A stretch of DNA of 64,000 bases from Chondrus crispus (GCF_000350225.1 NW_005179373.1:186001-250000), one strand, 5' to 3'; counted from the first letter of the stretch, positions 10,486 to 22,322 are shown. A program made the numbers and translations. The notes: generated from the letters alone by a model not told the origin.

Positions 10486-12209
10486 CTAAATTACCGGGTT
10501 GCTTCCCGGGTTTCGGTCGCTACGGGGTCGAAAGTTGTAGCCATCAGGGCCCCGAACGTTCTTCTTCAAATGATTCCCAAAAGTTTGTCGTTCTTTGTAC
10601 ACCCCGGTTCCAGTCAGAGCTGTCCTGTGCACTATCTTAGCACCACGTTCCTTGTGCAGACAGGCCCTCCAGAAATTCCTGGTGATCGCGGGCCGGTCGC
10701 ATAGCGTAGAGCTATCGCCAACCACTACAAGAAGCTTCTGAGCCCTGCTCGTGGCCACATTGATTCGACGCTCGTCCTTCATGAAACCGATATTTCCACA
10801 TTTGTTGCTCCTTGTCATCGAGATCACGACAATTGGGAGCTCCAGACCCTGTAGGGCATCGATAGTTTCAATCCCAATGTCGAGACGGCTCCTGTTCGAT
10901 TTATTCGCCAACACCCTTCCAGGGCTCTCTAAGAAGCTCTTCAAGAAGGCTACTTGAGAGCGATAGGGTGCAGTCACAAAGATGGGGTCCACATTTTCCC
11001 CTCTTGGAGCTCGGTCCAGCAATTTCTGCAAGATCATGTTCATTTCACCGGCCTCTATAGGATTCGTAAAAACCTCATTCCGGTACGAACGCTCGCTTCT
11101 TGAACGTAGAGCCTGAGTGTCGACGAAGGTGAGCGGAGCGAAGTCTGTTCCATCATTGTAAGAAGCAAGGTATGGCCTGCGATCTGTCGGGTGCGTCACC
11201 TGTAACCTGTTGTACACCTGCCGGAACTGAATGCGACCGAGGTCAGGATGCATGCGATACTGCAAACAGAGCCACGAAACCGGGCATCTTAGGTCCTGGA
11301 CCACCCGCTTGAACAACGATATTAGCTACCTCCACCATGGGGTTCGATAGTACACATCCTCTCAAGGTTCAGAAATCTGTGCACTGGGTGCTCATATTTG
11401 TGCACTGGCGGAAGTTGCAGATGGTCTCCGAAGAGAACAATATGAATGCCCTGCAGTCGTTTCTGTTGAGTCTTTCTCGCCATCAATGAAAAGGCAATGC
11501 AATCCTCTGCATCAGACGCGTGAGCGCCTTCGTCCACAATGAGGACGTCGAAAGCGACGCCCAGTTCGTTCATGCTCGCAGATCCAGCCGTGGACAGGGT
11601 GCAACAGAAGACAACGCTTTCCATCCCCAAATGTTTCCTCGCGATAGAAGAAGGGTTCTTCAACGGAGGGTCCGCATCCTTGTGAAACAAGAGGTGGTCG
11701 TAGGGCAAGGCCTGCTCGCGGAGTGAAATAGGCTTCAGGTCCTTGTAGTTGTAAGCCTTCCTTCCAATCCTTACAAACTTTGGGAATATTTTGCCTTCCG
11801 CACCATCCGGGATGCCTGCGGCCACTTTTCGGCAGATGTTGTCAACTGCAAAATTAGAACTGCAGCAAACAAGAATTCGAAACCCTCGTGGGTTGTCGGT
11901 GAATCGCAGTAGGCCGTCTTCGAGTTCCAAAATATTCAATTGCTTCCTTCCGACATGTCCTGCAACCGAGTGATGCAGCAGTGCTCCAATAAGCAAGGCA
12001 AAAGATGTCGTCTTCCCCGTCCCGGGAGGTGCAACGACGGCGGAGAAAGAACTGCCGCCATCACACATGCCTCCTATCTCATTCAACGAGGTAACCAGGG
12101 CTCTCCTCTGCGATGAGTTGCATTTTTCCTCCGGCAAAGAGTCCAAGTATGCCAGGCTTCCCTTGTCAACTCCTCCAAGCAGATGCGCAACATCCGAGTC
12201 CCCCATCAC
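10486..12209 (-). pseudogene. SF1 (UPF1-like) helicase domain, frameshifted
   Basis: Read on the minus strand, the frame from 12,209 holds Walker A (APPGTGKTT, near 12,020-12,035), VCCSSNFAVDNI, motif II LIVDEGAHAS and motif III VLFGDHLQLPP. After a frame change near 11,320 it holds motif IV LQYRMHPDL, motif V TIDALQGLELPIVVISM and motif VI RRINVATSRAQKLLVVVGD. This order and spacing match the UPF1/SEN1/NFX1 branch of superfamily 1 helicases. Motif II is DEGA where DEAQ/DEAx is usual. The reading frame upstream (12,883-12,206) meets it in a GTGA overlap, so the helicase was probably the C-terminal half of a much longer protein. At least one frameshift inside the domain makes this copy non-functional. 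Confidence 0.8.
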
Positions 12210-13695
12210 TTCTTCCCTCCTCTTAGATGTACTGAGCCCTTTTTGCCTTTCGGCTGTGGAATTTTACGAGCCATCATAGTTTTTATGATCCTAGGCGGAA
12301 GGTGGCATACGTCATGCACTCCACGGAACATTCGGTGGTACGCAGCCAGTCCACAAACTGGATAGAAGCAAATTAAGTCTTTCTCACCAGGACGCCAGGG
12401 CTCAAGGAGTGCCCGATTCCCAGCGATGAGGACATGAATCAAGTCCACACTAAAGTCTGGTGAGGTTTCGTCGATGTCATCTCTGTCATAGAACAAACTG
12501 CGACAGACGAAAAACATTGGACCCGAGTCTTCCCTCAGATTTTCTGGAAGATTCGAAGTCGGATCGCGTCCCATGAAACCAAGGCACAGTGTCATACCAC
12601 TGCATTCTTCAAGAAGTCTCTTATTCATCGCCGGTTGAGTGATACTGCCCTTAAAGTTGATTAACAACGTAGAATTCTCTACCCTGTCGGCATGAAGCTT
12701 GAGGAAGCGCGGCTCCATATCTTGCATAGTGTGCCTTAGATTCCCGGGTCCCCTTTGCCTGAGTAGTGCGAATTTAGCATGAAACTCTTCGAGCACAGAG
12801 AAATGTACTTCCAAGTACAGTATGCACTTCATGTAGTCGGAGAACATCGTGACGTTGTCGCAGTCCTCCGGCAGGGTACTCATAGCTCGTCCGTAATGAA
12901 ATGCTTCAGAAAGGCATCGCTATTTCTACCCCTCAGAATATCAGTATCCTTATCTTCTCTATCTCCATCCTTCCAGTCCAGGTTGCTGTACATCATAGAG
13001 CACAGTAGAATCTCGAAGTCCATATCCAGAAACTTGGTAGAAGCTTCAAACGAGGGCTGCTTGGGGCGACCCGTGTAGGCCAGGTCCTCATTGTCGGAGT
13101 CTGGGTAGTCCAAGTCATACTCAACGGGAATCCGTTGGAAGAGCCCATGCCTCATAAGTGCGATGTTCCCCGCGCGTTCTGTCATCTATTTCCATGGTGC
13201 GATCCTTCTCTCTTCAGGAACTGCAGGAGGAATCACTTCACGTGCTTCCTTCCGTAGCTCACTGAGATAGGCCTGGTTTCCAGGATTCCGCGTGCTTGCA
13301 GGGTCCTTCGGATGGGCCTTGTTGTGTTCTTCATTCAGCGATGACCACTGCGGAGCATCGAAGAAATGTTTCTGCGGAAGGTTGTCCCACTGCGGAAATA
13401 CCGGAAGTCTTGGTGGCGCCGTTCGGGGTATTGCTTGATCAGAGAACGACAAACTTGTTTGTTGATACCCGAATCTCGATCGACGTTGTCGACGCCGAGG
13501 CGCAGGAGATGGGTCCATGGTAAGAACTCGGTCTGGTAGTGTCTGGTTGCTCATCTGAACTAAACATGAAAACTTCGACCTGCGCTTTTTGGAAGGTGGT
13601 GACTCCGTTGTAGACTCAAGTCTGTCTCTGAACCTCCTCGAAGACTGGATCAATTCATCCGAAATTCGTCGTTGCTCGCGCTGTGTGTGCTGCAA
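12206..13695 (-). pseudogene. Middle part of long helicase-bearing ORF, broken
   Basis: Three minus-strand frames continue one another. 13,695-13,186 ends in an in-frame TAG directly before the ATG at 13,185. 13,185-12,880 ends in an ATGA overlap with 12,883-12,206. The content is a basic linker (PSKKRRSKF, PAPRRRQRRSRFG), then an acidic stretch (DLDYPDSDNEDLAYTG). After it come folded-looking segments (FSDYMKCILYLEVHFSVLEEF, then LICFYPVCGLAAYHRMFRG) that lead into the helicase. I recognise no domain before the helicase. Because 13,798-14,823 lies in the same frame as 12,880-13,695, all of it was probably one gene with accumulated stops and shifts. Confidence 0.5.
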
Positions 13696-13797
13696 CTCGG
13701 GCCCAAGCTCTTCAAGTTTTTTCTATCCTGGTACGTTACAGCGTGGTCGGGTTGCGGGAAGCGGCCTAGGAGCTCTAGCTCTCTCTGAAAGCATAGC

Positions 13798-14823
13798 TCA
13801 CGCTTCAGCCCTGTCGACTCCCTGATAATTCCCCGTTGGCGCTCCTGCTCTCCGTGCTCGGCCTATCCCAGCATAATAACCGTCAGCATAGTCACGGTTG
13901 CATTCTTCCACTCGAAGTTCTGCCTTGAAGCGATCCAGGACAATCCTAGCACGCATTGCAGGAGATGGAGCACGGAACATCGGGCCTACGTAGTATATTA
14001 GTTTGTGCATGCACAAGCCGACAACCTGGGAGACAGTGAAGTCTTCCTCCTCTAGAGCCCTGTAGCGATCATCGACGTACTGCAGCATCCATTGCAAAAC
14101 CTTTTGTACCACTTGTAAAATCCAATCCTCTAGGACGATGATGACATCTTGACCAGATACGTTCTCAGGTCCGTTGGCATACTGCAATGCCTTTAAGTTG
14201 GTTAGAATGATATCCCGTATGATGTCCCATCCTTTGCGCATGCCGAAGGCACGGAACGTAAAACCGTATTGGCTCCGCATGCAATCGGTCGACCAGTGTT
14301 TCGAGCAGAACATATTGAATACCTCGGTAACATTCGCCACAGTAGGATCTTCGTAGGCAGAAAACCATCCGCACAACGAGCTTGCAAACACAGCCATCTT
14401 CAAGAAGAAAGCTGTACATACGTTCTTCGCGTCGAGATCCAGTTGGTTTATAGTTTTGGAAATATCTTCTTCCACTTTGTAGCTTCCATGTGATGCCAAA
14501 GCGAGGAAGAGATCACTGTTTAGGAACTCGCGTGAACTTCGTTCAGCGTAAAGGCCATGTAGAAAGGCGTTGCACTTGAGGATACGGAATCGCTCCGAGT
14601 TTCGCTGAATATATGTCCGAACAGTGGTACAGTGCATGAGAGCTGTCAAGCTCATGAGAGTTTCCAAGGCTTTAGTAGGGATGATAAACTCCTCAGAAAT
14701 AATAGAAACACAGTCCTGTTTCCTCTCAGAGGAAGCCCCAGTTCTCAGTTTCCCGAAGAGAGCTTCGCATCGAGCGAGAATCTCGTAGATTGGCTTATCG
14801 TCGGCATCATGTCTTGAAGCCAT
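13798..14823 (-). CDS. Hypothetical protein, 341 aa, likely N-terminus of helicase ORF
   Basis: The first plausible ATG is at 14,823 (MASRHDADDKPIYEILARC). The protein is mostly helical, with segments such as ALETLMSLTALMHCTTVRTYI, KNVCTAFFLKMAVFASSLCGW and WILQVVQKVLQWMLQYVDDRY. It ends with a Gly/Ala/Arg-rich tail at a TGA at 13,798-13,800. The same frame stays readable beyond that stop, with a second stop near 13,720, into the basic linker upstream of the helicase. So the protein may be truncated rather than complete. I recognise no family. A 108-codon open extension upstream of 14,823 is low-complexity and unlikely to be coding. Confidence 0.5.
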   Translation of the reverse strand: MASRHDADDKPIYEILARCEALFGKLRTGASSERKQDCVSIISEEFIIPTKALETLMSLTALMHCTTVRTYIQRNSERFRILKCNAFLHGLYAERSSREFLNSDLFLALASHGSYKVEEDISKTINQLDLDAKNVCTAFFLKMAVFASSLCGWFSAYEDPTVANVTEVFNMFCSKHWSTDCMRSQYGFTFRAFGMRKGWDIIRDIILTNLKALQYANGPENVSGQDVIIVLEDWILQVVQKVLQWMLQYVDDRYRALEEEDFTVSQVVGLCMHKLIYYVGPMFRAPSPAMRARIVLDRFKAELRVEECNRDYADGYYAGIGRARRAGAPTGNYQGVDRAEA

Positions 14824-15048
14824 GGTGGTAGTTCGTAGTAGTTCAAGTGCCGCAAGGCGCGAAACGCAGAACACAGAAGCGCAAAGCGCGAAACGCAGAA
14901 AGCAGAAGGAGAGTAATTTTTGAGAGTTGTGCACTGTGGCGAAGGTTATTATCAAGACGCCAGGAAAAACTCGGACGTCCTTCGACGAAAAGCAGCTTAC
15001 TAGGTGGGTGGAAGGTAGGGGGTCAATGGACATGCGCGTGAAAATTGG

Positions 15049-15178
15049 GGGGAGTCGGAAAGGCGGCGAATGGGAGTTGTGGCAACGTGGGGAGGAGCGG
15101 GTGGGAGTTGGGGGAGTCAGAAAAGCGGCGGGTGGGAGTTGCGGCAACGTGGGGGGAGCAGGTGGGAGTTGGGGGAGC
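15049..15178. repeat. 62-bp tandem repeat, about 2 copies
   Basis: A G-rich unit of about 62 bases with the core TGGGAGTTG.GGCAACGTGGGG repeats from 15,051 to 15,112 and from 15,113 to 15,173, followed by a partial third start. It lies upstream of the divergent gene starts at 14,823 (-) and 16,543 (+). A smaller 30-base duplication around GCGCGAAACGCAGAA lies at 14,857-14,905. Confidence 0.75.
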
Positions 15179-16542
15179 GTAAGGGATGATCAGGTGAGAG
15201 GAGTAGATGGGAATGGGGAAGCAAGCGTGTGCTCTGATGGAACAAGGAAGCGATCGCCTGGGCTGTCCCTCCACGTGGAGCCCTCATAATCGGGTTTAAT
15301 TTGACACGAAATTGAATCTTTAAGATTTGCCACGTGTTGAAACGTGTAATCGGTCTAAAGAATGCTCTGAAACCCTTGAAAGAATAGAAGAAATGAGTAC
15401 TCTCGACTGCAGAAAGCGTTTAAACGGTCTCACATAGTTCTTATACGCTTCATTGTACTTTAGTGCTCTATATTTTCACTTACGATAGGGTTACAGGGCC
15501 TTTTTAGCGCCTACTTCTCTAGTTCATGGCCTGAAAAGGGGCCAATTCACCCTTTTATCACAACTTCTATTGCTACGTCAATATGAAGGGTCTGTAATCG
15601 CAAAAAAGTGGATGGCAGGGCTTCTATGATCAATATGTACTGTCCGGTATCATTAATGTTTCCCTTTTCTGACACCACTATAACTTAGTTCGGTTCCCAT
15701 TGTATCTAAGCTCTTTATGACTGACCATACTTACTTCGACCTGGAGTAGGGTAATATAAGTTTGAATTTTTCTCTACCCAATAGCTTAGAAGCGTGTAGT
15801 AGTCGTAACGGGAGTCGGCAAACTGAAAATTGCATTGGAATTCGGTCGGTATGGACAATTATGTCCGTTTTCCCTATTTCTGGCGTTGTTAATCGCAATA
15901 AAACAGTTAGTGCGGGCAACTGAAGGACGATGGGAAGGAAAATTCGACAGATGTACAAAGAGTTTGGACCAAGGATAACCATAGACTTAACGAATTTAAT
16001 CGTGTTAAGCCGTACTGAACGTATGGCAAGCATCAAGTTTCAGGTTGTGCATAATCGCTATGGATGCAATATGCACTTAGAAAATATTTTACAGATATCT
16101 TGTCTCTACCATATAAAATTAATACATAATGAAAAATATAATTATTTTGCATATTGCTCGTGATCCTATTGTTTTGGCTAACGGTAAATAGATCGCTTTC
16201 TACGATTGAATCAAATGGATCCACGACCGCCACGCTCATATTGTAGCACCCTCGCACTGAAAGCAATATCTGTAGTTACCGGCTTATCGCGGGGCATCCC
16301 CGAGCCGCACGCAGAACACGCTGCTCGACATATCTCAATCGTCCCTCCGAAACACGTGGCATCAGAGCCCCGCGCTACTCCCGCAGCATATCCAACTTTT
16401 CCAACTTTGCACAGCTCTCCACATTTCGGAAGCGGAATCTTGGCGTCCTCCGGGAGGAACCCCCCCGAATTGCGTGATCGGAAGCCATATCGAATCTAAC
16501 TTTGACTCGTTGCTTCCTTTCGCGTGTACGTGCAGTATTTGA
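15179..16542. other. AT-rich region between divergent genes, nothing specific seen
   Basis: About 1.3 kb lies between the minus-strand helicase gene and the plus-strand KDZ transposase. It has no supported ORF, RNA gene or repeat. It should contain promoter sequences for one or both genes if they were ever expressed. Confidence 0.4.
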
Positions 16543-19500
16543 ATGAAGACACCCAAGCGCAAGTCGAACTCCACTTCTCAGTGGTTTCGACATGAAGTGA
16601 AGAGGTTCAACGACGCTGCATGTACATCCGACTGTAAATCGAGATGGGGATCCTCAACGGAGTATTCAGAATACCCGAAGTTGCTGAGGGCTACGTGCGC
16701 GATTTCAAACCAGTCTATTGAGAGCAAACTCGGCATCAATAATGACAAAGCTTCATGGGTTTCAAAAGCAAACAAGTCCTTCTCCAGATCGTGCTCGGTC
16801 CAGACAGACGATACTGCTGATGACTTGGAGCACTCGTCTGCCGCAGCGCCGTTAAATCTCACGTTTAGTTCAGTTTACCAGCGATATTCATCAAACGGGC
16901 ATGGGCGTGCAGGACGCCGAAGAACAGGTTTCGATGACGTGCGGAGAAGGTATGTACCGAAAAGCAAGGCTGCGCTTTGCCAATAGTTGTCAGATATATG
17001 CTCTGGATCGAAGATTTTCGCTTCTCGCTTCGTAGAAGAAATGGCTTGTCATGTCTCTAATCCATTGGCAGGATTGTCAGATACAGGGAAAGGTGCGTTG
17101 AAGGCAAGCGTTGAAAGTGTGATTGACGCGTACAGGAAAGTGGAGAAGAAGGGGATTGAGATGGTCTTTGGGCCGCGAGTAGTCATTTGTGTCCATTTGT
17201 CTCTTCGAACACGCCTATCATCTGGGCAGGAAATAAAATCGATGGCTCGGGAGAGACACTGCGCCTGCACATGGATCAATGAAGATGGACTTGTCCGTTG
17301 TACATGCATTGGTATGGTGGACTTTCGAATCAAAGAAGCAGCCGGTGGATTTCATTACGACTGCTGCTGTCATTCCTCTTCCATAAACGCGATTCTAACA
17401 GAACTTGGAATGTTGTCTCAGACTAGGCGAGAAATCTGTGGAAAAGCACTCCACTCCATTGCGGTGAATGTATTTCAGAGCTATGAAAGTTACATGGACG
17501 ATTTGCCTCTATTCACATATCAACATGGATGAAAGTTGGCAGTATTAGCGATGAGCTTCAACTCGGAAGAAACTACCATTCAATATGTTCCCATAAGATG
17601 CATACATCGCAATGGTCAGCACTACATATGTGCTTTTTGTGACCTTGTCTGCACAAATTCATGCGAGCATGTCACGAAGTTGCGAGACTTGCTACTCCAC
17701 GGAGGACCTGCTGTGCAGGATGGGGCTAGTACAAACGTTAGGTTGGAACCGCTCCTGTACGGTCCAAACTGGCACCCAATGTATGATCTTGGGAGATTAT
17801 CTCATTACCCAGTGGGAGTAGTTGATTGCAAAGAGGCAATAAGAATGAACAGGATAATAGTGTTGCTGTCACAGAGCAACCAGACGTTTATGGTTTCAGC
17901 CCCCAAGGTTTGTGTACTTTGCAATTCAGAACGAGACGAATCTACTCGAAAGCTGCAGCAAGATATTATCATGACAACTGCTGGAGTGTGCGAAATGCAG
18001 GTTGAAGTTTTCAAGTGCTCAAACTGCCACACTATCATTCATTCAGAAGGCAGAGACCACAAGATAGTATTGGCTAGCTTATCAACAGCTGCAACACACG
18101 TCCTGCTACGGCATATCCTCAGGGTTGTAGCAACATCTAATGGGACGCTGAGAGGCCGTTTGGAGCAGTACTTATCGGACGTCACAGCTCGTATTGATGC
18201 TGATTTAGTTCCGGGTCAAGCCCTGAGAACGGACAATGTTTCGGGTATCACAAGAGAGCAGTGGTCTCAGAAGTTCATGGAGCAGATGCAGTTGAATCAT
18301 GACGAAGGTATGCTCACTGAAGGTGCTGAAGCTGCCTGGAAGACAACGGAAGTGGCGTTGCAGAGCAGTTCAAGATCTGGTACAGAAGTAAAAGGAGATG
18401 TTGACAGCGGTTGGTTTGGAGAAGAGAGAAGGTGGAGGTCCTCACGAACACTGCAGAAACTGTGCGTTCTAATGAGCAAACTAATAATGATTGCACCACC
18501 CTCAAGTCTTTTCAAATGTGAAACATGTGAAGGAGACGAAGGGAGACTGCATGCTGTCTGCGCGGACGGTATATGGTCTGGTTATCAGAGAAAATGGCGA
18601 AGAACGTTTGTCAACGTTTCTGAGACTTGTCAGGCATTAAAGCCGTCTAAGGCATCGTCGCATTCTATGAAGGCGATCAAGAGACCGCTGACTGGCTTGC
18701 TTCGTAAGAAACAGACAGGGATGTTTCTAATTGGTGCTATGAAAGGCGATGCAGTTACTGTCACAAATAGAACGTAACCGGCAGGTGTTGGAGCTATTCG
18801 TCTGATATCACCTCATTTGCTTCCTGTCAACTATCTCGATGAATCCTTAACGGGGAGAAGCCCTAACGACAAAGATGACATTAGCATAAGCGTAGGGAGT
18901 CGCCTCCGAGATCTCATTTGCTGTTGCTTCAGTCAAAGAGAGCTGTGTGAGCGGCTCTGTCGTACCTTGCTATTGTATCTGAAAAAACGTCAACGTGGAA
19001 CAAATCCTTCTCGAAAGAGACGCAAGAGTTCTCGTAATGATGATCTGAGAAGGACTGGGACAGCATCCCTTCAGAGTGGACATACTTCAAATGTTGTTGC
19101 AACAGATTCTGGAGTGATGACGGCCATTATCGGCTTCTTGGCCTCACACAATGGTTTGGAAGCAAAGAATGAGACTGACCGGGAAGGAAAGTGCTGGTCC
19201 AAGGCATTTATGAACTCATCTCTGGGCAGTGGTCTTTGGGCTGCGAGAATGGATCTGTTTCTTCTCATCAGATATCTCATTCAGTCACCTTGCACGCAGA
19301 TGGTTACACGGAAGCAATTGGCAAGCCTGCGTGTCGTAGCGGCTTCATGCTCACAGGGACGTGGAGTGGTGCTAGTCCTTCTCGCTGAGAGCTCTCGAAC
19401 AGTGAGCGGCATTCTATCTGACACATCTATTATGCGTTTTCTTCGTGTGCAACGCGGCGGGATACTAGCAGCAATTGAATTTGAGTACGACAGCCCTGAG

Positions 19501-20343
19501 CTGCTGGGTCATATAGGAAAAGTATTGCACGACGTTGCTGATCGCGTTGAAACATTCTACCAGTTCTACTCGAGCCGTGCTGCTCAAAGATGCTCGGCAG
19601 GAATGTGTGCCGTGAAGTGGAACGGAACTAACTTTACGGAACTGCGACAAGAATTCTTGTCGGAGAAGTCCCTTGCTTCCAAGTTAGAGGGGAATGTGAT
19701 TAATAATTACGTGTCCGCGTGTCGCACTGAAGTGTTCTTCCTAGCACATCCACAAGTGCGGCCGATGCCGTTCAATGACGAGCTCAAGAATATGAACAGC
19801 AAGGATACCTTCGGGATTTGTTCAAAATCCTACTTTCAGGGAACCAAAAGTTTCACTCGGGGTGCATTGACATTTCTAAGCTCCTGCTCAAATCCTCTCA
19901 TTATGGGATTCAAGGTGTTGGAGAAGAATGAAGGTCCAAGAGCAGTACTAGATATCATCATTTCCCGTTTCGCAACCTTACCGAGACACGTCATTTATGA
20001 CTTCGCCTGTGGTCTATACTCCGCAGCTGTGAACAACCTTTGGTGGGCTCTAGAAGATACCACAGTGGTTTCAGACAACCTGCACTCACGGAACCACACG
20101 TGCTCACCAACCTTCACGCCTACCGCACATGATTCTCTCAATATGACGAATACGGTATCTCATGAGCAAAGAAACAGTACGATAACGCAGATGCAAAACA
20201 ATCTCAGAGCCACCTCTCAAGAGAGTTACATAGCATTACTGGCTTACCAAGCCTGTTTGTTGAATTTGAAAGCAAAGACGTTGTCTTCTCCAAACTATGA
20301 GACAAGGTCTGAGCCATATCTCAACGAAAATCACCTGGAATAG
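16543..20343 (+). pseudogene. KDZ-type DNA transposase, 1,267-codon frame with three in-frame stops
   Basis: One reading frame runs from the ATG at 16,543 to the TAG at 20,341-20,343. It is interrupted only by TAG (16,984), TGA (17,530) and TAA (18,775), so this was a single protein. The N-terminal third holds zinc-cluster motifs (CACTW..EDGLVRCTC, DCCCHSS, ICAFCDLVCTNSCEH, VCVLCNSE, KCSNCHTII) of the kind associated with KDZ transposases. The C-terminal core reads ILSDT through FTRGALTFLSSCSNPLIMGF, then LPRHVIYDFACGLY (Asp at 19,999), SDNLHSRNHTCSPTF and NTVSHEQRNS (Glu at 20,164). That matches the DDE-like core of the Kyakuja-Dileera-Zisupton superfamily. Length agrees with the family (about 1,000-1,300 aa). 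Catalytic-type residues are intact, so only the three nonsense codons obviously disable it. Terminal repeats were not identified. Confidence 0.75.
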
Positions 20344-20526
20344 GCCTGGTTTCATTGTCTTGAATGGAGCTGTCCATGATGCTACTGAATTGCACCTCAC
20401 CTGATGTACTTCGCATGTCGTTTTCAAATGTGAGCATCCCCTTACGATGACGGTACCAGGTCAGCCGACGCATGCATCGCTTATGGCCAAAGGTGAAGAC
20501 GAACGATTGGTAGGAGGGAAGAAGAG

Positions 20527-21105
20527 TGTAGTACAATTGCGCAGAGGCGACGGCGCCATCGCTGCTGCCCCGGCGGACAGTGATCTCGCGTGTAAGCGCC
20601 AGCACAACCGTAAGGAGTTGTATTTACAGCTGGTGGCCGGTGCGGAGAACAGTAATAATCCACTGGCTACACGTGTGTGATCCGTACGGTCATAAGTAGT
20701 AATTAGTAGTTAATGGCACAAGTTTTTATTAATTGTGTACAGTAGCTGGTATACAGTAAGTAACAGCTACTGTAGCGGGACAGGTGTCCTGGCGTCCCAC
20801 TTAGGGGTTAAGACCGGGGGCACCTGCCCCGTTCCAGTAAACAGGGGCAGACTCGCCTCCCTTCCCTTTACGGCTTTTTGCTAACTCCGTCCGGTTTTAC
20901 CTCTAAGTCTCAGGCTTCTAACCCGTGACCGGCCGTCCGGATCTAACACCACCGAACGGCTGCGCGTCACCGGCCACGTGAGCCTTCCCTCTTTTCGAGT
21001 CCTTCCGTACGGTTTGCGCTCGCGTGGGTTACCCAGCGGCGCGCGCTCCCTTACCTCTAACCCCCCCTCGTTCCGAGTGGTCGGGACGAAGGTAGTTATA
21101 CCACA
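20527..21105 (+). repeat. 5' LTR of element B
   Basis: 579 bases, starting TGTAGTACAATTGCGC and ending GTTATACCACA. Preceded by target duplication AAGAG. Contains three TACAGTA/TACTGTA motifs within 37 bases (20,738-20,774). Closely matches the 3' LTR at 42,317-42,892, with a handful of small indels and substitutions. Confidence 0.95.
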
Positions 21106-21122
21106 TTTTGGTACTCTTGTGG
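21106..21122 (+). other. Primer-binding site of B (putative)
   Basis: Directly after the 5' LTR the sequence reads TTTTGGTACTCTTGTGG. The TGG start fits pairing with a tRNA CCA end. The tRNA was not identified. It differs from the site shared by elements A and C. Confidence 0.5.
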
Positions 21123-21466
21123 AGGGTATAACTACAGAGGTTGAGCCCGCACTGGATCGCCAGCGCGAGCAATTACCGATCGGATTGAAAGAGGTCGAAA
21201 ATCACCGCGTCGATCGCCAGTGATCATCGACGATTAATCGTGCGGATTCCGCCGGAGAAGATACCGCCTCCGGGCGAGCAAGTACCCGCAGTGGCAGAGG
21301 CGCACAGCGCCCCCGGATCGACAATCCGGAAGCCCTGCTACGCCTGCCGTATACCAGGGGCCAGAAGACCCCTTCCGTTTCGGACACCACCGCCGGGCTA
21401 CCGGCTGGTGGGGGAAACCGCGTACAAGTACTGTACGACGCGTTACTCCCGCGATTACAAACCTGG

Positions 21467-22322
21467 ATGGAGGAATTCCCCGCTGAGGAATTACCCCAGG
21501 TCGTCCAGGTTTGTCTCGACCGAACGGTACCCGGGCTGGTGGCGGAGCAAGTGGACGCCGCGCTCCGCGCCTTGCTGGACGAGAAGATCGCCCCCCTCGT
21601 ACGCGACGAGGTGGTGGCCGCGCTCGCCGCGGAGGAGGACGAATCTCCCACCGCAATGGCTCTAAAGGGAGCTATTAGCTCCGCAGTGGCCATTCGTCTG
21701 GCCACGACATTTACAACCGAAATGGGAGGCGCGGCACCGCCGCCGGCGCCGCGCCATGAAACCGTTCCGGGCTCAAGCAATTATATCGCTGATCCGATCG
21801 GCGCCGTACCCGGGATTGATAGGATGGACCCTCACCCGGAGGGTAGAGCCATCTATCTCCCAACCGTTCACGGTGCTACAGGGAGGACTACAGAAAATGT
21901 CCTCCCCATACTCGCCGGTACAGGTGACCCCCGCCGGACAGAAAACCGCCTGGGGCTCTCCGACACAGAAAATCGGGACCCGTACCGGTTGAGCACCAGA
22001 CGTGTACCTGGCACGCGCAGAACCGAAGCGGAATACACCCGGTATTCCGACGCAGAAGACCCCCGTCACAGGACGGATGAAAACCGCGAGGAACGCCGCT
22101 GGCGATACCGCGATAACCGCGAGGCACGCCACGGGCGATACGGCGATGCCGGAGGGGGAGGATACCCCTCCGATGACGACCAATCCGGTTCGGAAGGTTC
22201 GCGCAGGCGGGGCCACAGGGCACGCCGCGATAGAAGCCGAGACCGTCACCGGCAAGAACCGTCCGACTCGGAAGACTACAGTACCGAGTCGGGTGAGGAG
22301 CGTCGTCGCTCAAGCAGACACC
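21467..22322 (+). CDS. Element B Gag, N-terminal half (split by A)
   Basis: This is the N-terminal part of the B capsid polyprotein, interrupted after codon position 22,322 by insertion of element A. It reads a helical/coiled segment (EEFPAEELPQVVQVCLD, EQVDAALRALLDEKIAPLVRDE) followed by a long Arg/Asp/Glu-rich disordered region with many REERRWRYRDN-like stretches. The frame is open upstream to 21,224 without any ATG, so the first ATG (21,467) may not be the true N-terminus. Joining 22,322 to 33,695 keeps the frame open and lands exactly on sequence homologous to element C Gag (RPLNDLF). This shows that gag was intact when A inserted. Confidence 0.8.

Noticed and set aside
16543-20343. Alternative genetic code explaining the in-frame stops
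   Set aside because: TAG, TGA and TAA all occur inside frames at positions where relatives have different residues (Tyr, Ser, Arg). Other genes in the window end normally, so nonsense mutation is simpler.
21202-21780. 192-codon minus-strand frame opposite B gag
   Set aside because: It is a mirror of the GC-rich gag frame, which has clear homology and joins in frame across element A.
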